DNA of 9,934 nucleotides from Lachnospiraceae bacterium UBA1729 (GCA_002315945.1 DCIJ01000034.1:1-9934); one strand, 5' to 3'. Numbered from the stretch's first letter, positions 1 to 6,579 are shown. Numbers and translations: made by a program. The notes: generated from the sequence alone by a model not told the origin.

Positions 1-20
1 ACAAAAATGTTCTTCTGCTT

Positions 21-1199
21 CTACCAGAATTTTACCAATCTTATAGCTTTTATTGCAAGCTTATAATACCAGGGCACTAATGCCTTCTCGGCCTCCACCA
101 GCTTAGACGGCACATCTATACTCTGGGGGCAGTGTTGTACACACTTTCTGCAGTTAACACAGTCTGATATTTCAGCCATATCTTTTTTAAAGGCCATTAT
201 CTGCAGATATTCATGTCTTCCACCAGCTTTATTCTCTGTATACATATGATTATAACAACTGAAGGCGGTAGGAATATCTATTCCCTTTGGACAGGGCATA
301 CAGTATCTGCAGCCTGTACAGGGTACCTTGAGTTTTGAATCTATGATTCCCTTAATATCTTCAATAAGGCTTCTCTCCTGCTGGGTTAGTGTCCCGGGGA
401 GTGTTTCGGAAGCCACATCAATATTCTCAGTCAGCTGCTCCATTGAATTCATTCCTGATAATATGCAGGTCACCTCCGGCTGATCCCACAGCCATCTGAG
501 TGCCAGCTTGGCTGCGCTGACATTTGTTTCTGAAGTCCTGATTTTTTCCTTGGCCTCAACGGGCAGCTGATCTACCAGTCTGCCGCCTCTTAGGGGCTCC
601 ATAATAATCACTGGAATATTTTTTGCTGCTGCCGCATTTAATCCTACTCTTCCAGCCTGGGTATTTTCATCCATATAGTTGTACTGTATCTGACAAAAAT
701 CCCAGTCATAGGCATCGAGAATTTTTACAAACATGTCAGAGTTTCCATGGAAGGAAAAACCCAGATTAATAATCTGTCCTGACTGCTTCTTTTCATTAAT
801 CCAGTCCAGTATTCCCAGCCTTACAAGCTTTTCCCATGCTGCAATATCTGTAAGCATGTGCATGAGATAATAGTCAATATGATCTGTCCTGAGTCTCTCC
901 AGCTGCTCGTTGAAATATCTGTCGATTCCGGCTCTTGACTTGATCAGATACTGAGGAAGCTTTGTGGCAATCCTGATTTTGTCCCTGAGATTTCTTTTTT
1001 CAACAATCTTACCTAATGCAGCCTCACTTCCGGGATAGATATAGGCCGTGTCAAAGTAATTGATACCCTCCTCAACCGCTTTGACTATCAGCTCCTCAGT
1101 CTTGTCCATATCAATGGCTGTTCCGTTTTTTGGAAATCTCATACAACCATATCCCAGAGCTGAGATGGGCTGACCCTTTTTATCATTTCTAAATTGCAT
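21..1199 (-). CDS. Aldo/keto reductase with C-terminal 4Fe-4S ferredoxin domain
   Basis: This 392-residue cytoplasmic protein is an NAD(P)H-type aldo/keto reductase fused to a ferredoxin-like tail (COG1453-type). The N-terminal ~280 residues form the TIM-barrel part. The expected catalytic tetrad is visible: D50 and Y55 in the FDTAYIYPGSE motif, K80 in ATKLP and H114 in YYLMHML. The tail carries two cysteine motifs: C294, C297, C300 and C303 in CTGCRYCMPCP, and C347, C350, C353 and C357 in CVNCRKCVQHCP, which should bind [4Fe-4S] clusters. The family is typical of strict anaerobes; its physiological substrate is usually unknown and cannot be told from sequence. The ATG has an AGGAG at 1207-1211, 7 nt upstream, lying just inside the end of the preceding gene. 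It is the second gene of a likely operon with the membrane protein. The TAG stop lies 20 nt from the window edge, so its terminator is not visible. Confidence 0.95.
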   Translation of the reverse strand: MQFRNDKKGQPISALGYGCMRFPKNGTAIDMDKTEELIVKAVEEGINYFDTAYIYPGSEAALGKIVEKRNLRDKIRIATKLPQYLIKSRAGIDRYFNEQLERLRTDHIDYYLMHMLTDIAAWEKLVRLGILDWINEKKQSGQIINLGFSFHGNSDMFVKILDAYDWDFCQIQYNYMDENTQAGRVGLNAAAAKNIPVIIMEPLRGGRLVDQLPVEAKEKIRTSETNVSAAKLALRWLWDQPEVTCILSGMNSMEQLTENIDVASETLPGTLTQQERSLIEDIKGIIDSKLKVPCTGCRYCMPCPKGIDIPTAFSCYNHMYTENKAGGRHEYLQIMAFKKDMAEISDCVNCRKCVQHCPQSIDVPSKLVEAEKALVPWYYKLAIKAIRLVKFW

Positions 1200-1213
1200 G
1201 TTTATTCTCCTGC

Positions 1214-2863
1214 CTATTTCTTAATTTCCTTAACGCTGTTGAGACCATATCCTTCTGAATACTCCAGAGTAATGTGATCGCCCTCTTTGTACCTAATGAT
1301 TCCGATTAATCTGTCATCTGTCATATCCACGTCAAACAGGTCATCATTTCCAGTCAGGCACAGATAAAAATGGGTATTACCTTCAATTACAACCGGTGAA
1401 ATTGCTTCAACCACACCTGTAACTGTTCTTCTTGCATTGACATTTTCACTTACTATTCCATTGGTATCCAACAGCTCAGTATAGTTTCTCTCACATTCTT
1501 TTATAGTGTCGCCGATTGCTACCCACTGATACTTCTGGACATTGACCATAGCGTATTTTTTAACCAGACCAGCTGCATCCTTAAGTGCCATAAAATATGT
1601 AGGTTCATCAGCAATATTAAGCAAAAGTGGGAAGGTCGCACGATACCCCAGGTTCTGTACCTGTCCCTCTGCAGAACTCATGGCTGAGTCCTCAATAGCT
1701 CCTTCTACCTTGTAATAACGTGTTTCCATGGTTCTCTGGTTCATCAGCACAAACCCAACGTTACTCTGGTCGCCACTTACAGAGGTGATTCCAGAATATA
1801 CCCATACATCATCGTCAAGGGCGATGTAGTTGTAACCGTTGGTGGTCTTGAGACAGTCTCTCTGTCCCAGCACTGAATTGAAGAAACCATTTTTAAGTAT
1901 TCCATGATAATCATAGAGTCCAGTCAACAGTTCAGCTGCGTATACCTTGTCAACCCACTGGGGAACTTCGGCCACGTCATAATCCATGCACTCACCAGTG
2001 ATTGCATTTACCAGTACACAACGGCCCACTGTCTGGCCTCCAAACAGACCAATATTGAATTTTTTAACAGGGCATACCCAGTATGGGGTACCCTCTTCGT
2101 CAATTTCAAAGAACAGCTGGTCAGCAAAAATATATGTCGGATAATTAAATCTGAGGTGTCTGTAGAGATTTCTGTTAAAAAATTCAGATTTTGAATATTT
2201 GATTCCTTCTGTCAGTTTGACGCATTCAGTGTTCTGGGTTGCCATATCAATAAGAATATAGGCAGGAATTCCGTGGGAAAAATTAGTGAACCACTTAACT
2301 GGGCTTGCATAGACCAGGGGTGTCACACGTACAGGACGACCCTTGTAATTTATCTGAGTATAATCCTCGCTAACCTCAAACTGGCTAACCATGTCAACCA
2401 GCGAACCCATCTTTCTATTACCAAGGATAGATGCTGAATTTTTATCAAGAAGGGGAATTGTATTAAAATCCACTTCCTTAATATCATCTGTAAACACTCT
2501 CTCCTGCACCTCTAAAAGAGCCTGATATTTACCAGCATTAATAATAGGTGAGGACAGAATGCTTCCTATAAAATAGGCTGCAATCAGAAGCCCCAGCAAA
2601 ACAAGCATGAATTTCAAAGGTCTCATGGTCTTTAAATCAATCATGCGAAGGTTGGGGTGTATGCCCTTTTGTGAAACCACAAACATGTTTTTGCCCAGAA
2701 CTCTAAGCAGGTACACAAGCATGGCTACCACAAGCACTGTCCCTGCGAAGAACCAGCAGTCTGCCGAATGAATATTTACTGCCGGCAGGTATACATAGTA
2801 GCATGCACAGGCTACTACGATTAATAATATTATTGACGCTATAGTTAAACTTTTCTTTTTCAT
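1214..2863 (-). CDS. Membrane-anchored protein of unknown function with large extracytoplasmic domain
   Basis: I do not recognise a named family. The protein has 549 residues from the chosen start. Three hydrophobic segments are visible near the N-terminus, at about residues 4-26, 39-57 and 80-104, followed by some 440 mostly soluble residues rich in Tyr, Asp and Val. The C-terminal ~80 residues (from about RRTVTGVVEAISPVVIEGN) read like a small beta-barrel or OB-type fold, with wording such as GNTHFYLCLTGNDDLFDVD. This is an impression, not a domain call. A longer frame opens at a GTG at 2890, but the ATG at 2863 has an AGGAG (2869-2873) 5 nt upstream and is followed by a lysine-rich start, so it is preferred. 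It lies 14 bp upstream of the aldo/keto reductase and is probably co-transcribed with it from the promoter near 2952. An odd number of membrane segments would put the large domain outside the cell if the N-terminus is inside. Confidence 0.85.
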   Translation of the reverse strand: MKKKSLTIASIILLIVVACACYYVYLPAVNIHSADCWFFAGTVLVVAMLVYLLRVLGKNMFVVSQKGIHPNLRMIDLKTMRPLKFMLVLLGLLIAAYFIGSILSSPIINAGKYQALLEVQERVFTDDIKEVDFNTIPLLDKNSASILGNRKMGSLVDMVSQFEVSEDYTQINYKGRPVRVTPLVYASPVKWFTNFSHGIPAYILIDMATQNTECVKLTEGIKYSKSEFFNRNLYRHLRFNYPTYIFADQLFFEIDEEGTPYWVCPVKKFNIGLFGGQTVGRCVLVNAITGECMDYDVAEVPQWVDKVYAAELLTGLYDYHGILKNGFFNSVLGQRDCLKTTNGYNYIALDDDVWVYSGITSVSGDQSNVGFVLMNQRTMETRYYKVEGAIEDSAMSSAEGQVQNLGYRATFPLLLNIADEPTYFMALKDAAGLVKKYAMVNVQKYQWVAIGDTIKECERNYTELLDTNGIVSENVNARRTVTGVVEAISPVVIEGNTHFYLCLTGNDDLFDVDMTDDRLIGIIRYKEGDHITLEYSEGYGLNSVKEIKK

Positions 2864-2883
2864 CGATGCTCCTATCATATACT

Positions 2884-2937
2884 TTTGCACTTTAATTTGG
2901 TGACGCGCATATCCCTTTACACTTTATTTCAGTGACG
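2884..2937 (-). repeat. Pair of 22-bp direct repeats in the leader of the membrane protein gene
   Basis: The stretches 2884-2905 and 2916-2937 match at 18 of 22 positions and are offset by 32 bp, about three helical turns. On the minus strand both begin CGTCAC and end AAAGTG(C/T)AAA. They lie just downstream of the predicted -10, where a bound repressor would block transcription. A regulator-binding role is inferred only from the spacing and position. Confidence 0.45.
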
Positions 2938-2951
2938 TACAATTAGGAAAA

Positions 2952-2957
2952 ATTATA
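2952..2957 (-). promoter_or_regulatory. Extended -10 promoter of the membrane protein-reductase operon
   Basis: On the minus strand the sequence TGCTATAAT gives a perfect TATAAT with a TG one base upstream, the extended -10 form. No good -35 hexamer is seen at 17 or 18 bp. Transcription would start near 2945, leaving a leader of about 80 nt before the ATG at 2863 that contains two direct repeats. Confidence 0.6.
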
Positions 2958-3113
2958 GCATACTCACAGCGTACAGATTATAAATTATTTGAAAATTATC
3001 ACACATTCTTCACCTAAAGTTCACAATTTTCCACCATAATGCTGAGGAGATAAAACAAAAGAAAAAATCACGTAACAAGAGAAACAAATTACGCAACAAG
3101 AAAATAGGTACAT

Positions 3114-4910
3114 ATGATCACTTATATTAGAACCGCAAAAACAACTACAATGGCAATGCTTGCAGGGTCCCTCATAGCACTGGGAGTGACTACTCAGATT
3201 TTCACACAAACCCTGGATTGCCTGAATGCAGAAAATACAAATATTGCTAACAACACTTTTTCAATTACTGAAGGAGGAACCTACACCCTGTCCGGTACTT
3301 ATGAGGAAGGGCAGGTAATCGTCTCCGCGGCTGATGAAACGGTGACTCTTATACTGGACAATTTTTCCATGAGCAACTCCAACAATGCATGCATCTATGT
3401 GGATGATGCTGCCCAGGTAATAATCGAACTGGCTGACAATTCAGTCAATTATATTTCCTCTGGGGATGAAAGCTATGAAATCAATGTAACTGAAGTTGAT
3501 ACTACTGGGGACAATGCATTTCCAGGTGGTGGGTTTTCACATGATGGCCCTCCTGGTGAAGCTATGCAGGAAACCTCTTCAGAGACTGATTCTTCAGACG
3601 GATTAGCAACTATTCAAAAGGCTGCTATATATTCAAAATCAGATCTTACTCTCACCGGAAATGGAAGTCTGTCTGTAAACGGTTATATCCACAATGGAAT
3701 ACATTCAAAGGGAACTCTCTCTGTCCTGGATGGAAACTATATTATTGAAGCCAAAAATAATGGTCTGAAGGGAAATGATAATGTAATAATCGAAGGCGGA
3801 ACTGTTAACATAATTTCCGAAGTCGATGGCATAAAATCCACCAATGAAGCTGATGATATGGGTAACATAACTATTAATAATGGTTCTATCTCCATCTCCT
3901 GCTCTGACGATGCTATACATGCTGAAAACAATCTTATAATAAATGGCGGAGACATTGAAATACTAAACAGCTATGAAGGTTTGGAAGGTGGCAACATCTA
4001 TATCGCTGGTGGAAATATTGACCTGATTTCCAGTGATGATGGACTCAATGCCTCTGATGGAAGCACCACAGACTTCGGTGGATTTGGTGGCCCTGGCGGC
4101 AACGGCGGCCCTGGTGGGCCTGCTCCCGGTGGCAACGGCGGCCCTGGTGGCAACGGCGGTCCTGGTGGCAACGGTGGCAATGGTGGGCCTGCTCCCGGTG
4201 GCAATGGTGGTCCTGCTCCCGGTGGCAATGGCGGCCCTGGTGGCAACGGCGGTCCTATGGGCGGTGGTAACCATGACAATTTTCAGCCTCCCCAGGACTT
4301 CGACCCTTCAAAAATTTCTGACCAGAATAAACATGACAATAACGACAATAGCGGCAATAGCGGCGTAAATACTAGTGACAGTAATGATGGCAATAGGGGC
4401 AATAGTGATGGCAGCCACTCAATGCACATGGGATCAATGCCTAAGCGTGAGCGAGAAGAAGGTGTTGAACTTCCAACAATCCTGATCACCGGTGGTACTC
4501 TTCATGTAAATGCACAGGGTGATGGTATTGACTCAAATGGTGATGTGATAATTAATGGGGGACTCATTACAGTAGATGGACCATCTTTTGGTGCTAATGG
4601 CGCTCTGGATAGTGGTTCTGAAAACGGTGGTGAACTGCTGGTAAATGGGGGAACCGTACTAGCCATTGGATCCTCAAGTATGGCTGAATGCTTTGAAGAA
4701 ACCTCTGAGCAGAAGTATTTCCAGCAGTATGATATTTCTTTTGAAGCTGGTGATGAAATTACAATCACAGATAGTGATGGCAATGTTTTGTTGAGCCATA
4801 CCGCTGAGAAAAGCGGTGACAATATTGTATTTTCTCATCCTGAAATTACTTCTGGTTCATCCTATAACATCCTGGTTGGTGACAGCTGCCAGGAGGTTAC
4901 AGTTGAATAG
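3114..4910 (+). CDS. Secreted carbohydrate-binding beta-helix protein (Cthe_2159/DUF4353-like) with Gly-rich insert
   Basis: This 598-residue protein resembles the Cthe_2159 family of secreted beta-helix proteins, whose founding member binds cellulose and pectic polymers. Residues 1-36 carry a basic start and a hydrophobic stretch (MAMLAGSLIALGV), a plausible signal peptide without a clear cleavage site. The beta-helix repeats are visible as recurring NGG/xGG turns and Asp-Gly motifs: DGIKS, DAIHAENNLIINGG, EGLEGGNIYIAGGNI and DDGLNAS up to residue ~320, then GDGIDSNGDVIINGG from ~455. Residues 322-385 are a Gly/Pro/Asn repeat, followed by an Asn/Asp/Ser/Gly-rich stretch to ~440. The last ~90 residues look like a small C-terminal beta domain. 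A TAG at 3105 in the same frame forces a start at 3114 or later; the ribosome site there is weak (ATAGG, 5 nt away). It stands alone on the plus strand, convergent with the alkD-like gene. Substrate is not predictable from sequence. Confidence 0.88.
   Translation: MITYIRTAKTTTMAMLAGSLIALGVTTQIFTQTLDCLNAENTNIANNTFSITEGGTYTLSGTYEEGQVIVSAADETVTLILDNFSMSNSNNACIYVDDAAQVIIELADNSVNYISSGDESYEINVTEVDTTGDNAFPGGGFSHDGPPGEAMQETSSETDSSDGLATIQKAAIYSKSDLTLTGNGSLSVNGYIHNGIHSKGTLSVLDGNYIIEAKNNGLKGNDNVIIEGGTVNIISEVDGIKSTNEADDMGNITINNGSISISCSDDAIHAENNLIINGGDIEILNSYEGLEGGNIYIAGGNIDLISSDDGLNASDGSTTDFGGFGGPGGNGGPGGPAPGGNGGPGGNGGPGGNGGNGGPAPGGNGGPAPGGNGGPGGNGGPMGGGNHDNFQPPQDFDPSKISDQNKHDNNDNSGNSGVNTSDSNDGNRGNSDGSHSMHMGSMPKREREEGVELPTILITGGTLHVNAQGDGIDSNGDVIINGGLITVDGPSFGANGALDSGSENGGELLVNGGTVLAIGSSSMAECFEETSEQKYFQQYDISFEAGDEITITDSDGNVLLSHTAEKSGDNIVFSHPEITSGSSYNILVGDSCQEVTVE
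4077..4268 (+). repeat. In-frame Gly/Pro/Asn tandem repeat tract within the beta-helix gene
   Basis: This 192-bp tract encodes residues 322-385 as short units of two kinds, GGNGGP (18 nt) and APGGNGGP (24 nt), with heavily repeated codons GGT/GGC, AAC and CCT. All units are multiples of three, so copy-number change would leave the frame intact. The encoded segment should be disordered and flexible, and it falls between two parts of the beta-helix. Gly-rich inserts at this place are, as I recall, common in the family. Confidence 0.85.
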
Positions 4911-4920
4911 TTAGATTATA

Positions 4921-4952
4921 AATACTTAATTTGTCCGTCTGAGTCTCTTGAT
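4921..4952. repeat. Duplicate of the 3' end of the alkD-like gene
   Basis: These 32 bases (starting AATACTTAATTTGTCC) match 5408-5439, inside the alkD-like gene, at 30 of 32 positions. In the gene the segment encodes residues ~201-210 (HETQMDKLSI); read the same way the copy gives QETQTDKLSI. The match stops abruptly on both sides. It looks like a remnant of a duplication or of a second, decayed alkD-type gene. Confidence 0.7.
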
Positions 4953-5023
4953 TTTCTTGAATATTATCCGTAGTGCCAATAGCAAAGCGCATGTTTACAG
5001 GAAACAAGAGAAAATATCCAATT

Positions 5024-5220
5024 CTGTAAGCACCCACTCAATTTTCTAGAGCTGGGCTTACAGAAATCGGGAAATCTGAGGAAAACCTGTAAGCACCCAC
5101 TCAATTTTCTAGGGCTGGGCTTACAGAAATTGAGAAATCTGAGGAAAACCTGTAAGCACCCACTCAATTTTCTAGGGCTAGGCTTACAGAAATCGGGAAA
5201 TCTGAGGAAAATCTGTAAGC
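5024..5220. repeat. Tandem array of three 63-bp hairpin repeats plus a truncated fourth
   Basis: Units start at 5024, 5087 and 5150, each exactly 63 bp, with only a few substitutions between them; a fourth begins at 5213 and breaks off after CTGTAAGC. Every unit contains a perfect 8-bp inverted repeat, CTGTAAGC and GCTTACAG, separated by about 23 nt, and then a purine-rich spacer of about 24 nt (AAATCGGGAAATCTGAGG type). In the first unit the stem can be extended by a few pairs past a bulge; the later units pair less well there. A degenerate half-unit may precede the array at 4992-5023 (GTTTACAGGAAA). Neither strand has the T-run expected of a terminator directly after the stem. Function is unknown. 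Confidence 0.85.
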
Positions 5221-5299
5221 CCTGATGCAGAAATGGCCTCCATGCCCCTGACATGGTTGGTAGTTTAGGCATCCTATTATTTTTTCTACGAATCAAATT

Positions 5300-5351
5300 C
5301 TTGATTTCTTGTTTTTGATCCCTTGATTTCTTGTTTTTGATCCGTAGTGCC
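5300..5351. repeat. Perfect 22-bp tandem duplication with a distant degenerate copy
   Basis: The 22 bases at 5300-5321 (CTTGATTTCTTG...GATCC) are repeated exactly at 5322-5343 and followed by GTAGTGCC. A diverged copy that also ends in ATCCGTAGTGCC lies at 4947-4977, on the other side of the hairpin array. Confidence 0.75.
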
Positions 5352-5360
5352 TGGCTTTCT

Positions 5361-5383
5361 GTCTATAGCTTTTTCTTATTAAA
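5361..5383. repeat. Short element shared with the 3' end of the DUF4867 gene (copy 1)
   Basis: These 23 bases, beginning GTCTATAGCTTTTT and ending TATTAAA, match 6951-6973 at 22 positions. This copy lies immediately downstream of the alkD-like stop codon. Both copies are preceded by GTAGTG on the plus strand, at different distances. Confidence 0.7.
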
Positions 5384-6037
5384 CTACAGATATTTCTTGG
5401 CTTCTCTAATACTTAATTTGTCCATCTGAGTCTCATGATCTGCAAGAAAGACTTTTACCCACTGAGCATCTGTTTTTGAATATTCTCTAAGGCTCCAGCC
5501 GATAGCTTTGTTGATAAAGAATTCTTTGCTGCCAAGATTGTTTTCTATTGTTTTTGCCAAAATATCCACATCTGTATTCTCTTTGAAGCGCTGCTGATAA
5601 TCTATGGATACTCTTCTAATCCACATGTTTTCATCCTTAGACCACTGAAGCATCGCATCCTTCAGTTCTTCATGTGCAAGAACCAGATCCCCCACATAGG
5701 CATCCAGTTGATCCACTGTTTCCCACCAGGATTTTGTTGTAATCAATTCCTTTAGCCTGTCAAAATCCTCCAGCACTATCTGTTTCTTATGCTTCTCTAT
5801 ATACTCCAGCGCCACATAGATTGCTTCGCGGTACTCATTATTCCACAGTTTGTATACCACCTCCCAGTCAAGAGGCTGCTTTCTGCACTCAGCAATATAT
5901 GGCTTCATAATCTGCTTAAGCTTCGGGCGTGGAATTCCCAAAAACGGAAACTTATCCTGCATATAGGCAGACATTTTTGCCGCCTGTTCATCATCCCTGT
6001 TTGCAGTCATCTCAGATACTAAATCATCTATTCTCAT
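5384..6037 (-). CDS. DNA alkylation repair protein, AlkD-like HEAT-repeat glycosylase
   Basis: The 217-residue protein is close in length and sequence pattern to AlkD-type enzymes, which excise 3-methyl- and 7-methylpurines from DNA using an all-helical HEAT-like fold. Visible family motifs are FLGIPRPKLK (~32-41), WNNEYREAIYVALEYI (~65-80), TKSWWETVDQL (~101-111), ENMWIRRVSIDYQQRFK (~136-152) and EFFINKAIGWSLREYSKT (~172-189). By alignment from memory with Bacillus cereus AlkD, W105, D109, R142 and W181 occupy the positions of its key binding and catalytic residues. A TTG four codons earlier is open, but it lies within the ribosome binding site; GGGAGG at 6042-6047 precedes the ATG at 6037, which is the likely start. 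It is transcribed on its own, after the terminator of the toxin-antitoxin operon. Confidence 0.92.
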   Translation of the reverse strand: MRIDDLVSEMTANRDDEQAAKMSAYMQDKFPFLGIPRPKLKQIMKPYIAECRKQPLDWEVVYKLWNNEYREAIYVALEYIEKHKKQIVLEDFDRLKELITTKSWWETVDQLDAYVGDLVLAHEELKDAMLQWSKDENMWIRRVSIDYQQRFKENTDVDILAKTIENNLGSKEFFINKAIGWSLREYSKTDAQWVKVFLADHETQMDKLSIREAKKYL

Positions 6038-6131
6038 ACTTCCTCCCAAATATCGTCAGACTGGCAATAGTAATTCATAGTCAGTAGGTACTAATACATA
6101 GTCAACCATCTCCTGCCGTCTTTTACAATTC

Positions 6132-6161
6132 CTTATATCACATATCATGGCAGGAAGTAAA
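6132..6161 (-). promoter_or_regulatory. Candidate promoter of the alkD-like gene
   Basis: On the minus strand TTTACT (6156-6161) is followed after 18 bp by TATAAG (6132-6137), with a TG in the extended -10 position. The leader would be about 90 nt. A 7-bp inverted repeat, GGCAGGA at 6149-6155 and TCCTGCC at 6111-6117, flanks the -10 and could form a hairpin or an operator. Confidence 0.45.
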
Positions 6162-6214
6162 TATTAATTCACACAGTATTTTCCGCACTTTCACTCTCCA
6201 GGTTCTTGTGCGAC

Positions 6215-6250
6215 AAAAAAGCCTGGCTTCGAATCGCTTCGTAGCCAGGC
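6215..6250 (-). terminator. Rho-independent terminator of the toxin-antitoxin operon
   Basis: On the minus strand an 8-bp stem GCCTGGCT/AGCCAGGC (6243-6250 with 6221-6228), extended past one mismatch by four more pairs (CGAA/TTCG) around a 4-nt loop, is followed directly by six T residues (6215-6220). It lies about 27 nt past the toxin stop codon and separates that operon from the alkD-like gene. Confidence 0.92.
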
Positions 6251-6276
6251 CAATAGTAAACCACTAAATAAATATT

Positions 6277-6579
6277 TTAAATGTTTCTTCCTTGATATTG
6301 TACTGTGATAACAAATACTTTTTTTGAAACATTATCTATTTTAAAAATAACAAGGTAATTATCAATAACTAATTGTTTATAGCCTTTTCCAGCGTATCTT
6401 CCCACCAAACGATCTTGGTGCGCCTCAGGCATTTGTTCTAGAGTTCTTATTGCATCCCATATTCTATCCGTCTGCCCTTTGGCATTTTCTGGTGATAGTC
6501 TCTCAAGTGCAATATATGCATAAATATCATCTATATCACGAAAAGCTCTAGGATATAGCATAACTTCATATTTATCCAT
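6277..6579 (-). CDS. RelE/ParE-family toxin of a type II toxin-antitoxin pair
   Basis: This 100-residue basic protein has the size and layout of RelE/ParE toxins. The start YEVMLYPRAFRDIDDIYAYI fits the first strand and helix, SPENAKGQTDRIWDAIRTLEQMPE the helical hairpin, and the end YKQLVIDNYLVIFKID...VITVQYQGRNI the closing beta-sheet. Members either cleave ribosome-bound mRNA or block DNA gyrase; sequence alone does not separate these here. Its ATG overlaps the antitoxin stop codon by 8 bp (ATGGATAA), a usual sign of translational coupling, and AGGA lies 7 nt upstream. The stop is followed by a strong terminator. Confidence 0.92.
   Translation of the reverse strand: MDKYEVMLYPRAFRDIDDIYAYIALERLSPENAKGQTDRIWDAIRTLEQMPEAHQDRLVGRYAGKGYKQLVIDNYLVIFKIDNVSKKVFVITVQYQGRNI

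Larger units (their letters stand above)
4911..5383. other. 473-bp repeat-rich intergenic region between convergent genes
   Basis: No convincing gene lies here. The region holds, in order: a 32-bp near-copy of the 3' end of the alkD-like gene (4921-4952), a degenerate copy of a short repeat ending ATCCGTAGTGCC (4947-4977), three tandem 63-bp hairpin repeats (5024-5212) plus a truncated fourth, a weak 5-bp inverted repeat CCATG/CATGG (5240-5256), a perfect 22-bp tandem duplication (5300-5343) and an element shared with the DUF4867 3' end (5361-5383). No canonical rho-independent terminator was found for either converging gene. Confidence 0.75.

Noticed and set aside
2989..3040. Plus-strand promoter for the beta-helix gene (TTGAAA at 2989, CATAAT at 3035)
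   Set aside because: The two hexamers are 40 bp apart and neither has a good partner at 16-18 bp, so no promoter could be assigned.
3963..4368. Overlapping Pro- or Ala/Thr-rich open frames in the Gly-rich tract on both strands
   Set aside because: They are out-of-frame readings of the simple-sequence repeat encoding the Gly/Pro/Asn segment and have no ribosome sites or domains.
5024..5220. CRISPR array
   Set aside because: The whole 63-bp unit, including the part between the hairpins, is repeated; there are no unique spacers and no cas genes nearby.
5240..5256. Hairpin CCATG/CATGG as a terminator for the beta-helix gene
   Set aside because: The stem is only 5 bp and the T-rich stretch (5277-5286) is some 20 nt away, so it does not fit a rho-independent terminator.
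4964..5296. A 110-residue minus-strand open frame with a 21-residue repeating pattern
   Set aside because: It is produced by the 63-bp repeats, whose length is a multiple of three. It begins at a TTG without a ribosome site, has no recognisable domain, and the unit is better explained by its inverted repeat. A coding role is not excluded but is unsupported.
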